From assembly GCF_900101595.1 (NCBI RefSeq), contig NZ_FMYY01000006.1:262833-326832 (forward strand): a stretch of 64,000 bases of DNA, read 5' to 3'. Below, piece after piece: positions 15,727 through 24,898 of the stretch. The notes under the pieces were generated by a model. That model did no database searches. It was given only the letters and a program-made list of their open reading frames with translations, and was not told where the DNA came from. Made by a program: the position numbers and the translations under genes. Position 1 is the stretch's first letter, and each line of letters opens with the position of its first letter. Source of the DNA: Paenibacillus sp. cl123. Lineage in GTDB: Bacteria > Bacillota > Bacilli > Paenibacillales > NBRC-103111.

Positions 15727-16617
15727 ATGAGGCTGGCCTGGGAAGACCGGGTATTTACCGTATTCATCTATACCGCGCTTACGCTGCTCGGCTTTCTGAC
15801 CTTCTATCCGTTCTGGAATGCGGCAGTCGTCTCCTTCAATGAAGGGACGGATACGAGCTTGGGCAACATCACCTTCTGGCCGCGGGTGTTTACGCTGGAA
15901 AATTACGCGGTCGTGCTAAAGGATATTCGAATACTGAAGGGCTTCGTCGTCTCGATAGCGCGGACGCTGGTCGGCACATTCCTAACCATCTCAATCACGG
16001 CTTTGTTCGCTTACGGGATGAGCCGCAAGGAGCTGATCGGCCGGAACTATTATATGACCTTCGCCATCCTGACCCTGTACTTCAGCGGCGGCCTGATTCC
16101 GACTTACCTGCTTATCCGCAACCTGGGCATGTTCGATTCGTTCTGGGTGTTTGTTATCCCGACGATGGTCAATGTGTGGAGCATGATTATATTCCGGACC
16201 TTCTTCAAGGAAATTCCTCCCGGGCTGGAGGATGCGGCGCGTATCGACGGATGCGGCTATTGGTCCACTTTCATCCGGGTCGTCGTTCCGCTATCCGGTC
16301 CGGTAATCGCGACGCTGTCGCTTTTCGCCGCCATCGTGCACTGGAACGACTGGTTCGTCGCCTCCATCTATATCAACAACAAGGATCTGCTCCCGGTGCA
16401 GACGCTGCTTAAGCAGACGCTCGAGTCCAATATCGCTTCCGAGCTGAACTCGGCCGACTCGGCTTCGACCAGCTTTATTATGAGGAGCCAGACCTATACG
16501 ACCAAATCGCTTACTATGGCAACGATGATGGTGACAACGCTGCCGATCGTCCTGGTGTACCCGTTCCTGCAGCGTTACTTCGTCAAAGGCGTGCTCGTCG
16601 GCTCGCTCAAGGAATAG
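15727..16617 (+). CDS. carbohydrate ABC transporter permease, LplC/YtcP family
   Basis: A 296-residue inner permease. It begins MRLAWEDRVFTVFIYTALTL, continues TFYPFWNAAVVSFNEGTDTS and has the EAA loop DAARIDGCGYWSTFIRVVVP; the C-terminus VYPFLQRYFVKGVLVGSLKE is the family signature. The ATG at 15727 follows TAAGGAGGGT; the upstream in-frame start lies in the previous gene. It forms the membrane channel with the product of the preceding gene and is followed by a structured intercistronic region and the binding-protein gene. Confidence 0.93.
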   Translation: MRLAWEDRVFTVFIYTALTLLGFLTFYPFWNAAVVSFNEGTDTSLGNITFWPRVFTLENYAVVLKDIRILKGFVVSIARTLVGTFLTISITALFAYGMSRKELIGRNYYMTFAILTLYFSGGLIPTYLLIRNLGMFDSFWVFVIPTMVNVWSMIIFRTFFKEIPPGLEDAARIDGCGYWSTFIRVVVPLSGPVIATLSLFAAIVHWNDWFVASIYINNKDLLPVQTLLKQTLESNIASELNSADSASTSFIMRSQTYTTKSLTMATMMVTTLPIVLVYPFLQRYFVKGVLVGSLKE

Positions 16618-16643
16618 CCGAGCATGCAAGCGCATGGCTTCAA

Positions 16644-16738
16644 AGGTCCGTCGCGATGCATCCGGGCAAGCGCTCCGCAAAGAGCGCGACCGCATCCTGT
16701 CGTCTGCAAGCGGGAATCCGCTTCTTGCCCGCCGGACC
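16644..16738 (+). other. structured intercistronic region before the binding-protein gene
   Basis: GCGCTC/GAGCGC (16670-16687) and GCAAGCGG/CCGCTT-C-TTGC (16706-16728) form two hairpins, enclosed by GGTCC (16644) and GGACC (16734). Hairpins here commonly stabilise or process polycistronic mRNA so that the binding protein is made in excess over permeases. Confidence 0.5.
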
Positions 16739-16782
16739 ATTTAGCATATACTAAGTAATTAGGGGAAGGGGTATGAAGAAGA

Positions 16783-18453
16783 ATGAGCAAAGCGCTTTCA
16801 AAAGGGGCAGGGTCCATCGCCGCCGTACTGACGCTCGGAACGGTGCTCGCCGCCTGTTCGGGAGGAGCCGGCCCGGCCGGGGACACAGGTGCCCCGGATT
16901 CGAGCGGCAAGGAGGCCCCGAAGCCTGCGGCCGCCGCAGGACCGTGGAAGGTAGGCAGCGAGCCCTTCTCGTTCAGCCTGTACGGCAACTATGGCTGGTA
17001 CACGATGCCGGTATGGGGCAAGGACTTATTCTCGAAGGCTGTCCAAGAGAAGCTGAAGCTGAACATTACGGCTATCAATTCGGGCGGCAACCAGGAAGCG
17101 AAGCTGAACACGATGATCGTCGGCGGAGACCTGCCGGATGTCATCTGGGGCGACCGTCCCGACTTCGACAGGCTGATCGCCAACGGCGCTCTGGTGCCGC
17201 TCGACCCTTATCTGGATAAGTACCCCAATCTGAAGAAATGGGCCGGCGACGAGATTCTGAACATGCTCCGGTACAAGGACGGCAAGCTGTACCTGTTCCC
17301 GAACTGGTATACCAATAAGCCGACGGGCAATGCCGGTTATGTCGTGAACAAGAAAATTTACAATGAGCTCGGCAAGCCGAAGCTGGAGACGCTCGACGAT
17401 CTGTACAGCTACCTGAAGCTGGTGAAGGAAAAATATCCGAACGTCATCCCGCTGGAGCCCGGACAGGCGAAGGACGGCAAAGGCGTGGATATTCTGTACT
17501 CGGCGTTTGCCGAAAACAATCCGGCCAGCTACGCCGGCACGCTGCGCGCCGTGCCGAAGGACGGCAAGTTCACCTCGCTGTTCGCAGACCCGGTCTACAA
17601 GGAAGCGATGGTCTTCGTCAACAAGCTGCACCGCGAGAAGCTGATGACGCAGGACGCCTTGACGCAAACGGTGGATCAGGTGCGCGAGAAAATCAATACC
17701 GGCCGCGTAGCCGTATACGTGGACGTGACGGCGATCGAATATGCGTCCAAGGGACATGCGCTGCTGAGCAAGGACGATCCGAACGCCGGTTACTTCATGA
17801 TCTGGCCGATCCATAAGGCGGGTCTGGACAAAAATAAAATTACCGTCGCCCACTACGACCGTCTCGGATGGAATGCGGCGGCGATCACGACGAAGGCCAA
17901 GGACCCTGAGAAAATTTTCGCCGTGCTGGACTGGATGACCTCTCCCGAAGGGATGCGCGAGATCGTCTGGGGACCTGAGGGCATGTATTGGCAGGGCGTC
18001 GATAGTGAAGGCCTGCCGAATCTGACCGACAAGTTTTTCGCCGAGCCGGAAGAGCGGATGAAAAACATGAACGCCACCAACGATCTCCAGTTCGTAGGCA
18101 ATGCCACTTATAATGACAAGATCAAGGTGAAGGCTGAGCTGTCTCTTCCTGAAGAGAAGCGCTCTTGGGAGACCAAGTATCAAGATTCGATTACATGGAA
18201 AACGCATCTGGATCTGACGGCTATGCGCGGCATCGAACCGCCAAAGGACAGTCCGGAGGGCGTCATTCGCGAGCGCTGGATCGAGCTTTACAAGAAAGTC
18301 CGCGGTCAGGCGATGCTGGCAGGCAGCGAGCAAGAGGTTATCGCCATCATCGAGAAAGGCGAGAAAGACGCTCAGGCGCTCGGCGTGGGCAAGCTGCTGG
18401 ATTATTTGACCGCGAAATGGAAGGAAAATGAAGCCAAGATGAAGAAGAAATAG
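16783..18453 (+). CDS. extracellular solute-binding lipoprotein of the sugar ABC transporter
   Basis: A 556-residue family-1-like binding protein of the LplA type. A lipoprotein signal peptide ends in TVLAACSGG with C25 as the lipid-modified cysteine. The mature part carries LNTMIVGGDLPDVIWGDRPD and LYLFPNWYTNKPTGNAGYVV, typical of these large binders. It delivers the carbohydrate to the two permeases encoded upstream. Oddity: AAGGGG is well spaced for the ATG at 16773, which is out of frame; the in-frame ATG at 16783 has only a GAAGAAG before it. Loss of one A in AAGAAGAA would fuse the two starts (MKKMSK). Confidence 0.92.
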   Translation: MSKALSKGAGSIAAVLTLGTVLAACSGGAGPAGDTGAPDSSGKEAPKPAAAAGPWKVGSEPFSFSLYGNYGWYTMPVWGKDLFSKAVQEKLKLNITAINSGGNQEAKLNTMIVGGDLPDVIWGDRPDFDRLIANGALVPLDPYLDKYPNLKKWAGDEILNMLRYKDGKLYLFPNWYTNKPTGNAGYVVNKKIYNELGKPKLETLDDLYSYLKLVKEKYPNVIPLEPGQAKDGKGVDILYSAFAENNPASYAGTLRAVPKDGKFTSLFADPVYKEAMVFVNKLHREKLMTQDALTQTVDQVREKINTGRVAVYVDVTAIEYASKGHALLSKDDPNAGYFMIWPIHKAGLDKNKITVAHYDRLGWNAAAITTKAKDPEKIFAVLDWMTSPEGMREIVWGPEGMYWQGVDSEGLPNLTDKFFAEPEERMKNMNATNDLQFVGNATYNDKIKVKAELSLPEEKRSWETKYQDSITWKTHLDLTAMRGIEPPKDSPEGVIRERWIELYKKVRGQAMLAGSEQEVIAIIEKGEKDAQALGVGKLLDYLTAKWKENEAKMKKK

Positions 18454-18530
18454 GACAGCTATCGGGTGCACCTGGCGTGCCCCCGATTTTGCCATTCGCG
18501 TTAGGCCGGGGGAAGGAGGAAGAAGGCGTG

Positions 18531-19370
18531 ATGTATAAAGTGCTTATCGCTGATGATGAAACCTTGGATCTGGAGGGAATGAAAGCCTTCATCCCGTGGG
18601 AGTCTCTCGGTATGGAGATTGTAGGCGCTGTAACGAACGGCTTCTCCGCCTGCGAGCTGGCAGAGCGTGAACGGGTAGATGTCCTGGTGACCGACGTGAA
18701 CATGCCCAATATGTCGGGTCTGGAGCTGGCTCGCCGCGTGAGAGAGCGGTATGCGGATGTGCGGGTCGTCTTCGTCAGCGGGTACCGGGATTTTCAGTAT
18801 GTCAAGGAAGCGCTGGCCCTTCAGGCGTACAGCTATGTGCTCAAGCCGATGAATGAAGAAGAACTGATCGAATCGCTCGATCGGATACGCAAGGATCTGG
18901 ATGAAGCCCGCGAGCGGGAGCGGGAGCTGAAGCTTATGCGATCGGGCGGCATGCAGCACGCCGAGCGAAGCGATATCGCGGCCGAGGGCGTCGGGGGGCA
19001 AGCGCTGGAGCGGACCTGGCTGAGCGGCAAGCCGGTCAAAAACGGCAAGCTGATCCAGGAAGTGATCGATTACATGCGAGAGGGCTTGGAGAGACAGCTC
19101 ACGCTTAAGGAGGCGGCCGACAAGTTCGGTTTCTCGCCGAATTATCTCGGTCAGCTGTTCAAGGAAGCAAGCGGGCGTTCCTTCCATGAATGTCTGGTCG
19201 CCCTGCGAATGGAGCGGGCCGGCGAGCTGCTCCGCGACCCGAAGCTGCGCATCTATGAGGTGGCCGGCCGGGTCGGTTATCGGTATATGCCCTATTTCAG
19301 CAAGCAGTTCAAGGAAACCTATGGCATGACTCCGGTCGAGTTCCGCAACGGGGATAATAAGAAGTCATGA
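18531..19370 (+). CDS. AraC-type response regulator (YesN family)
   Basis: A 279-residue regulator. The receiver has DDE at residues 8-10, the phosphoacceptor aspartate in LVTDVNMPNMSG, and K in YSYVLKPMNEEE. A coiled linker (LDRIRKDLDEARERERELKL) leads to two AraC HTHs (LTLKEAADKFGFSPNYLGQL, KLRIYEVAGRVGYRYMPYFS) ending in TYGMTPVEFRN. AAGGAGGA precedes the GTGATG; ATG at 18531 is used, GTG at 18528 is possible. It overlaps the kinase gene by four bases. Its probable target is the sugar-transporter operon, where direct repeats at 14644-14676 suit an AraC-type dimer. Confidence 0.92.
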   Translation: MYKVLIADDETLDLEGMKAFIPWESLGMEIVGAVTNGFSACELAERERVDVLVTDVNMPNMSGLELARRVRERYADVRVVFVSGYRDFQYVKEALALQAYSYVLKPMNEEELIESLDRIRKDLDEARERERELKLMRSGGMQHAERSDIAAEGVGGQALERTWLSGKPVKNGKLIQEVIDYMREGLERQLTLKEAADKFGFSPNYLGQLFKEASGRSFHECLVALRMERAGELLRDPKLRIYEVAGRVGYRYMPYFSKQFKETYGMTPVEFRNGDNKKS

Positions 19371-21193
19371 CGAGTCTGCGCGAGTCCGGTCGTGACGCTG
19401 CCGCTGACGAGGGCCGGAAGGGCCGGTTTCTTTCCTTTGGCTACAAGCTGATGTTCTCTTATCTGATTCTGACGCTGGTTCATGTGCTCGTCTTCGGCTA
19501 TGTCGCCAATTGGATATTCGTGGATTCGGTGCGCAAGCAGACCGGGGACAACGTTCAGGCGGCGCTGCGCCAGATGAGGGATAACATCGAATACCGGATG
19601 AAGGATACGGTCCGCTTGACGGATATTATGTACTATGATGACGGGACGGCCACCCGGCTTAGGCATTACCGCGAAGGCTGGTACGGCTACGAGTCGACGA
19701 CGACGTATTTGCTGCCCAAGGTGGAGAGCGTGCTGAAATCGACCGACCGCCGGGTTGCGCTGGCGATCTATCTGCGTTATGAGACGCTTCCTGAAATTTA
19801 TAACTATTACAATGACTCCGATCCGATTGTTACGGCGGGCAAGAGCTATGATATCTACCATATGTGGCGGATTCAGGGCAACTCCTGGTACCGGGAATTC
19901 CCCTCCGAGCGCTACGGAGAGACGATGAAATGGCAGCAGATCGAGCGGGATGAGGAGTTCGGCAATATATCGCTGCTTCGCAGGCTGATTGACACGGGGA
20001 CGGTCCATCAGGATCGGGAATATGGCTTCCTCCGGCTGACGGTGAAGCTGGCCGATCTGTTCGAGACCGTGTCCCCGGATTTCGGCCAAGGAACTTTGGT
20101 GCGGATCGAGGATAGCGAAGGCCGTTCGCTGTATGAGGCGGGGCCCGGCTCGGGGGATTCGGCAGGGAAGGGCCGCAAGCAAGAAACTCCGGTTCCGGAG
20201 ATGCTGACGATTACGGAGCCGCTGTCCGAAGTGAACTGGCGGCTCGTCGCCGATATTCCGAAGGAATGGGTAGAGAAGGATGCCCGCAAAGTGAAGCTGC
20301 TTACGCTAGGGGTCGGCACGGCCAGCTTCCTCATTTTCCTGCTGGCGGGGGCGCTGCTGTCGCGTCATTTCTCAAGGCGCGTCTCGCGGATCGTCATGGT
20401 GCTGGACTCGTTCCGAGACGGGGACTTTCGCAAGCGAATCCGGTTTAAGGGCAGAGATGAATTCGCGGTTATCGCGCAGTCGATCAACTCCATGGTCCAG
20501 CATATCGATGATTTGATTCAGCAGGTGTACGTGACCAGCCTGAAGAAAAAGGAGGCCGAGCTGGAATCGCTGCAGGCGCAGATCAATCCGCATTTTCTGT
20601 ATAATACGCTGTCCTCGATCAGCCTGCTGGCCAAGTTCGGACAAGTGGAGCAGCTGCCTCGCATGGTGAGCAATCTGGCCTTGTTCTACAGGCTGTCGCT
20701 TAACGAAGGCAGAACCATCATTCCTGTAGCCAACGAGCTGGAGCAGGCCAAGGCGTATCTGGATATCCAGAAGGTGAAGTACACGGACCGGCTGGACGTA
20801 TTGTTTGAGATCGAGCCGGAGGTGCTGGGCTGTGAGATGGTCAAACTGCTGCTTCAGCCTTTTCTGGAAAATGTGCTCAAGCACGCCTGGTGCGGCGACC
20901 GCGTGCATATCCGCGTGACCGGACGGCGTGACGGGGACGATATCGAATTCCGCGTCATCGACGATGGGGTAGGCATGAGGCCGGAAACGGTAAGCCGGCT
21001 TGTCCGGATGGAGGAGCCGGACGAGGAGGGCGGCTACGGCATCCGCAATGTGATTCAGCGCATCCAGCTTCACTACGGCAAGCCGTACGGCATTCAGATC
21101 TGCAGCCGGCTTGGCATCGGCACATCGGTGACGATCCGCATCCCATGCGTCAGCCGGACGGTCCCCTATGTGCAGGAGGACGAGCCCGCCTGA
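19367..21193 (+). CDS. sensor histidine kinase, YesM/LytS type
   Basis: A 608-residue membrane kinase. Transmembrane helices lie at about 27-48 and 308-330, flanking an extracellular sensor of about 260 residues. A HAMP segment follows (SRHFSRRVSRIVMVLDSFRD), then the His_kinase domain with ESLQAQINPHFLYNTLSSIS, where the histidine is phosphorylated, and a HATPase with LLQPFLENVLKHAW, IDDGVGM and GYGIRNVIQRIQLHYG. It phosphorylates the regulator encoded just upstream, with ATGA overlap of stop and start. The external domain probably senses the carbohydrate or its loaded binding protein; this is inference from gene order. Confidence 0.93.
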   Translation: MTSLRESGRDAAADEGRKGRFLSFGYKLMFSYLILTLVHVLVFGYVANWIFVDSVRKQTGDNVQAALRQMRDNIEYRMKDTVRLTDIMYYDDGTATRLRHYREGWYGYESTTTYLLPKVESVLKSTDRRVALAIYLRYETLPEIYNYYNDSDPIVTAGKSYDIYHMWRIQGNSWYREFPSERYGETMKWQQIERDEEFGNISLLRRLIDTGTVHQDREYGFLRLTVKLADLFETVSPDFGQGTLVRIEDSEGRSLYEAGPGSGDSAGKGRKQETPVPEMLTITEPLSEVNWRLVADIPKEWVEKDARKVKLLTLGVGTASFLIFLLAGALLSRHFSRRVSRIVMVLDSFRDGDFRKRIRFKGRDEFAVIAQSINSMVQHIDDLIQQVYVTSLKKKEAELESLQAQINPHFLYNTLSSISLLAKFGQVEQLPRMVSNLALFYRLSLNEGRTIIPVANELEQAKAYLDIQKVKYTDRLDVLFEIEPEVLGCEMVKLLLQPFLENVLKHAWCGDRVHIRVTGRRDGDDIEFRVIDDGVGMRPETVSRLVRMEEPDEEGGYGIRNVIQRIQLHYGKPYGIQICSRLGIGTSVTIRIPCVSRTVPYVQEDEPA

Positions 21194-21210
21194 CCGCATG
21201 CAAGAAATCC

Positions 21211-21258
21211 ACCGGAGCCGTGCATGACACCAGACTGGCTGTCAGACACGGCTCCGGT
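21211..21258. terminator. hairpin between convergent genes
   Basis: ACCGGAGCCGTG (21211-21222) pairs perfectly with CACGGCTCCGGT (21247-21258), with an inner TGACA/TGTCA pair. It separates the kinase gene from the convergent DUF488 gene. No T-run. Confidence 0.6.
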
Positions 21259-21263
21259 TCCCA

Positions 21264-21815
21264 TCAACCGATCTTCGGATAAACGATCGTTCCGTCTTCC
21301 TCGATGATCGGCATGGCGCCCCATTTTCCAAGCTGGTGCTGGACGAGCTCAGTTTCACCTCGGGAATTGTCTATCATGTGGTACACCTCCCATCCGTTTG
21401 CGGTAAGCCAGTTGCTGATCAGCAGGCGATGGCAGCGCGCTGGATGCCGCTCCGAACACATATAAGCGAGCTTCATGGAAGCCGCTTTATTTACCAGCTC
21501 ATCCATGCCTCCTGCAAAGTCCTCAGTCAGCGTATAATCCGCATAATTATGAAAAGACGGATTATTCCACCCTTCGTTCAGACTTGCCCCCACTGATGGA
21601 GATATTCCTCGCCTTCCGCCAAGCGCTGGAAAGTGCTGATAGCTGATATTTTCTTCGGACAGCCATTTTTCCATTTCACCTTTTCCAAACTGAGGATATT
21701 TCCTGCTTGCGGGGAAAGCACGAACATCGGCGACAAATTTTATCTGGGCAAAGCCTAGCATTTCAATAAAGTTCTCTTTGGAATGAGTAGAATGTCCAAT
21801 TGTAAATATCTGCAT
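21264..21815 (-). CDS. DUF488 family protein
   Basis: A 183-residue cytoplasmic protein. It begins MQIFTIGHSTHSKENFIEML, with VADVRAFPASRKYPQFGKGE and YMCSERHPARCHRLLISNWL, all hallmarks of DUF488. The ..C-x-E....CHR segment is the conserved putative active or metal site. The biochemical role of DUF488 is not established. No operon partner: the upstream gene on this strand, DUF1540, is separated by an intrinsic terminator. Confidence 0.9.
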   Translation of the reverse strand: MQIFTIGHSTHSKENFIEMLGFAQIKFVADVRAFPASRKYPQFGKGEMEKWLSEENISYQHFPALGGRRGISPSVGASLNEGWNNPSFHNYADYTLTEDFAGGMDELVNKAASMKLAYMCSERHPARCHRLLISNWLTANGWEVYHMIDNSRGETELVQHQLGKWGAMPIIEEDGTIVYPKIG

Positions 21816-21858
21816 AAAGACCCCTCCACGGATGCTGTCAGTTTTCGCTACACGGCAA

Positions 21859-21902
21859 AAAAAGTACAGCCTCTTCCATTTTCCGGAGGGACTGTACTTT
21901 TT
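21859..21902 (-). terminator. intrinsic terminator of the DUF1540 gene
   Basis: AAAAAGTACAG and CTGTACTTTTT form a perfect stem with an inner CCTC/GAGG pairing. On the minus strand the stem is followed by a T-run, 68 bases beyond the DUF1540 stop. Confidence 0.85.
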
Positions 21903-21970
21903 CAGCGGCTGCTGTCAGACAGCCAGGCTCTTTGTTATTGACGCTATGTTTGCAGGCGTATCGTATTCGT

Positions 21971-22189
21971 CTAATGAGTTCGTTCGGTGAACGTGTGACA
22001 ACAGGTATCCGCGACTCCTTCCGCCTCGTCCCGATGCTCGGAGTCATAAGCTTGTCCGTGCCGGGTTTGAGGTTCGGACTTGTCCGCATGAGCGTTAACT
22101 TCGATCATAATGACTTCAGCGCTGCAGTTATTGCCCTGCTCCCAGTATTCGCAGTTCGCAATGCTGCATTTAACCATTGGATTTTCCAT
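21971..22189 (-). CDS. DUF1540 cysteine-rich protein
   Basis: About 72 residues. MVKCSIANCEYWEQGNNCSA and EVIMIEVNAHA form the DUF1540 motif with CxxxxC...C spacing, and ADTCCHTF closes it; the four or five cysteines probably bind zinc. The domain is widespread in Firmicutes and of unknown role. GAGGTG six bases before the ATG at 22189 sets the start; a GTG nine bases upstream is the alternative. Its own terminator follows, so it is probably monocistronic. Confidence 0.85.
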   Translation of the reverse strand: MENPMVKCSIANCEYWEQGNNCSAEVIMIEVNAHADKSEPQTRHGQAYDSEHRDEAEGVADTCCHTFTERTH

Positions 22190-22419
22190 GTTCATCACCT
22201 CATGTTGTATTTACCCGGACGAGCGACGGTTAAATCGCGCATGAAGAGGAAGGGACGACCGCACGGTGGGAAAACGGGGAGAACGGGTACTATATAAAGA
22301 TAGTACTCCCATTCGGGCCGAACGGTTACTATACTTGAGTGACAGAGAATGGGTGTATGCGGGGGTTGAAAGGACGCGGGTGAGAAAGCAAGGCCGCGCC
22401 GCGGAAGGAGAGGACTGGA

Positions 22420-23007
22420 ATGACGATATGGGCTGCCGGAGCGTTCATGCTGCTCAGCTATGGACTGGGGGGACTGCTGGCGGGATATTGGATCGCGATG
22501 CTGAAGGATGGGCGGGATCTGAGGACGGTGGGCAGCGGAAATCCTGGCGCGCGGAATGCGGGCAGAATTTACGGCCGCTCGGCTTTTCTGTGGACCTTCA
22601 TCGGCGATGCGGCCAAGGGCGCGCTCGTTGTGGGCTGCGCCAAGTCGATGGACGCCGGGCCGGCCTTTACGCTGGCGGCGTTCCTGGCCGTTGTGCTCGG
22701 GCATCTGTTTCCGGCATTTTTGTCGTTCCGCGGAGGCAAAGGAATGTCCGTCTTCTGCGGCGGAGCCTTGCTGTTCGACGGCGGCATATGGCTGGCAATG
22801 ATCGCGATCGCGGCTATTCTGCTCGCGGTGCTCCGCTCATGGACGCCGGCGGGCTTATGCGGAGCCGGGCTGTTTCCCGTGCTGGTGCTGTATACGCATC
22901 AGGGACAAGGAGCGGCGGCGATCTTGCTGGCTGCCGCTATCGCCGCGGCGATATTATACGCCCACAGGGCTAATATCAAGGTATTCCGTATGGAGCAAAG
23001 GAGCTGA
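22420..23007 (+). CDS. PlsY-like glycerol-3-phosphate acyltransferase family protein
   Basis: A 195-residue integral membrane protein. It has the three PlsY motifs: VGSGNPGARNAGR, GHLFPAFLSFRGGKGM and the C-terminal YAHRANIKVFR. PlsY transfers an acyl chain from acyl-phosphate to glycerol-3-phosphate. Here the gene is five bases before an acetyltransferase-aminotransferase fusion and not near plsX, which suggests a second, specialised acyltransferase rather than the housekeeping enzyme. GGAGAGG precedes the ATG. Catalytic motifs look intact. The substrate is an open question. Confidence 0.85.
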   Translation: MTIWAAGAFMLLSYGLGGLLAGYWIAMLKDGRDLRTVGSGNPGARNAGRIYGRSAFLWTFIGDAAKGALVVGCAKSMDAGPAFTLAAFLAVVLGHLFPAFLSFRGGKGMSVFCGGALLFDGGIWLAMIAIAAILLAVLRSWTPAGLCGAGLFPVLVLYTHQGQGAAAILLAAAIAAAILYAHRANIKVFRMEQRS

Positions 23008-23012
23008 GCGCA

Positions 23013-24695
23013 TTGGCGATTATATACCGGACCGCTGAATCACGGCGGGATATGGAGCAGATTTTCTGCCTGAACTACGAGACCTTCGTGGAGGAGATTC
23101 CCCAGCATGAACCGAATGAGGCCAGGCTGCTCGTGGACCGGTTCCATGAGGAGAATACGTATGTAGTCGCCATGGATGGGGACCGGCTGGCCGGGATGCT
23201 GGCGGTCCGGGGCCGCCGGCCGTTCTCGCTAGACGCCAAAATCGAGGACTTCGAGCGGCTGCTTCCCGGCCGTCCGGAGCGGATGGTGGAGATTCGGCTG
23301 CTCGCCGTGGATAAGGCGTACCGGGGCACTCGGCTGCTGCACGGACTTATCCGGTACCTGGACCGGTATATGGAGACGCAGGAGTATGAGATGGCCGTTA
23401 TCTCGGGAACGACGCGGGAGCTGAAGCTGTACGAGCATCTGGGCTTTGTTCCGTTCGGCGGATTGGTAGGCAGCGGGCAGGCCTTGTATCAGCCGATGTA
23501 TTTGACCCCGGCCACTTATGAAGCATCCCGCGCGTATGAATTGATCCGGCAGTCCGTCAGCTTCCTGGCAGGCCCGGTGGAGATTCGCCCGGCGGTGACG
23601 CAGGGGCTGCTGCGGCGTCCTATCCCCCATCGCTCGCGGGCTTTCCGCAGGCTGCAGGAGTCCGTGAGCCGGAAGCTGAAGGCGATGACCGGAGCGGACG
23701 CCGTCCATATTATGCTGGGCAGCGGAACATTGGCCAACGATGTGGTGGCCGGAGAGCTGAGGCGGACCGGCGGGCGCGGCCTGATCCTCGTCAATGGCGA
23801 ATTCGGGCATCGGCTGCTCCGGCATGCCGAACGCTGGGAGCTGAATTATGACGTGCTGGAGAGCCCGTACGGCGAGCCTTTTGACTACAAGCGGGTGGAA
23901 GCGGCGGCTGAACAAGGCAATTATACTTGGATGTGGGCGGTGCATGGGGAAACGTCCACAGGCGTGCTGAACGACCTGGAGCGTCTCAAAGCAATCGCGG
24001 GCCGTTATCAGCTGAAGCTGGCGGCCGATTGCGTGAGCAGTCTGGGGGCGGTGCCGGTTAATCTGTCAGGGGTGAACTGGGCCAGTTCGGTCAGCGGCAA
24101 AGCGCTCGGCTCGTATACGGGACTCAGCTTCGTGCTGGAGGGAAGCGCAGGGCAAGGTGAAGGTCGAGGCGAAAGTGAAGATCAAGGTGAAAGCGAAGGA
24201 GAAGGCGAAAAAACGTCGTCCCTGGGCATTCCTCCCTACGTGGATGCGGCTTTGTACCGGTTTGCCGAAGGCGTTCCTTTCTCTCAGTCCTCCAATCTGC
24301 TTGGGGCAATGGATGCGGCGCTGGACGTTTATGAACAAGGGGAGCCTTACGCGGTCGTGTCAGAACGGGGCAGGCTGCTGCGGGAGTCCGTGGAGGCGAT
24401 GGGCCTCCGTGTGCTGGCTGCGCCGGAGCATCAGACGCCGTATCTGGTCACGGTCGTCCTGCCGGAGCGCCTCAGCTCACGTGAGCTCGGCGAGCACATG
24501 GCGTTTCAGGGCTTCGAGCTGCAGTACGAAAGCGAGTACCTGCTGGCGCGCAATTGGGTGCAGATCGCTTGCCTGGGCGCGCTTAAGAACTCCGACATGA
24601 GGCGGATGCTTGAGCATCTGCGCCTATACGTGCAGGGGCAAGCGAACCAGCCCGAGCAGGCGGCTGTGAGCCGGATGGCTTTTGTCATGGAGTAA
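23013..24695 (+). CDS. GNAT acyltransferase - class V aminotransferase fusion
   Basis: A 560-residue two-domain protein starting at TTG 23013, after AAAGGAG. Residues about 1-160 are a GNAT-like fold (IFCLNYETFVEEIPQH, LAVDKAYRGTRLLHGLIRYL, LKLYEHLGFVPFGG). Residues about 190-545 are a fold-type I PLP enzyme of the serine-pyruvate/alanine-glyoxylate group (IMLGSGTLANDV, VNGEFGHRLLRHAE, VHGETSTGVLNDL, AADCVSSLGAVPVN), with K363 in SVSGKALGSYTG as the PLP lysine. A charged insert rich in Gly/Glu/Ser (about 376-402) interrupts the second domain. The YETFVEE start resembles acyl-amino-acid synthase-type GNATs. With the PlsY homologue it may form a small acyl-amino-acid or lipid pathway; this is inference. 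Confidence 0.82.
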   Translation: MAIIYRTAESRRDMEQIFCLNYETFVEEIPQHEPNEARLLVDRFHEENTYVVAMDGDRLAGMLAVRGRRPFSLDAKIEDFERLLPGRPERMVEIRLLAVDKAYRGTRLLHGLIRYLDRYMETQEYEMAVISGTTRELKLYEHLGFVPFGGLVGSGQALYQPMYLTPATYEASRAYELIRQSVSFLAGPVEIRPAVTQGLLRRPIPHRSRAFRRLQESVSRKLKAMTGADAVHIMLGSGTLANDVVAGELRRTGGRGLILVNGEFGHRLLRHAERWELNYDVLESPYGEPFDYKRVEAAAEQGNYTWMWAVHGETSTGVLNDLERLKAIAGRYQLKLAADCVSSLGAVPVNLSGVNWASSVSGKALGSYTGLSFVLEGSAGQGEGRGESEDQGESEGEGEKTSSLGIPPYVDAALYRFAEGVPFSQSSNLLGAMDAALDVYEQGEPYAVVSERGRLLRESVEAMGLRVLAAPEHQTPYLVTVVLPERLSSRELGEHMAFQGFELQYESEYLLARNWVQIACLGALKNSDMRRMLEHLRLYVQGQANQPEQAAVSRMAFVME

Positions 24696-24898
24696 TCGTC
24701 GGCTTTTGGGGAGTAAGGCGGAAACCGACCCGTGGGGGAATTGCAGAACAAAGGAAATTCCCCAGCATTCGGAAAGCACGCTTCTAGCTGGCTGAAGATT
24801 AGAAACCTAATTAAAGGGACATTTGAGTGATATTTAGATACATCGTGCTGAAACGCACCACAAGCAACAGCAAGTTTTTTCAGCAATCACCTACACGC

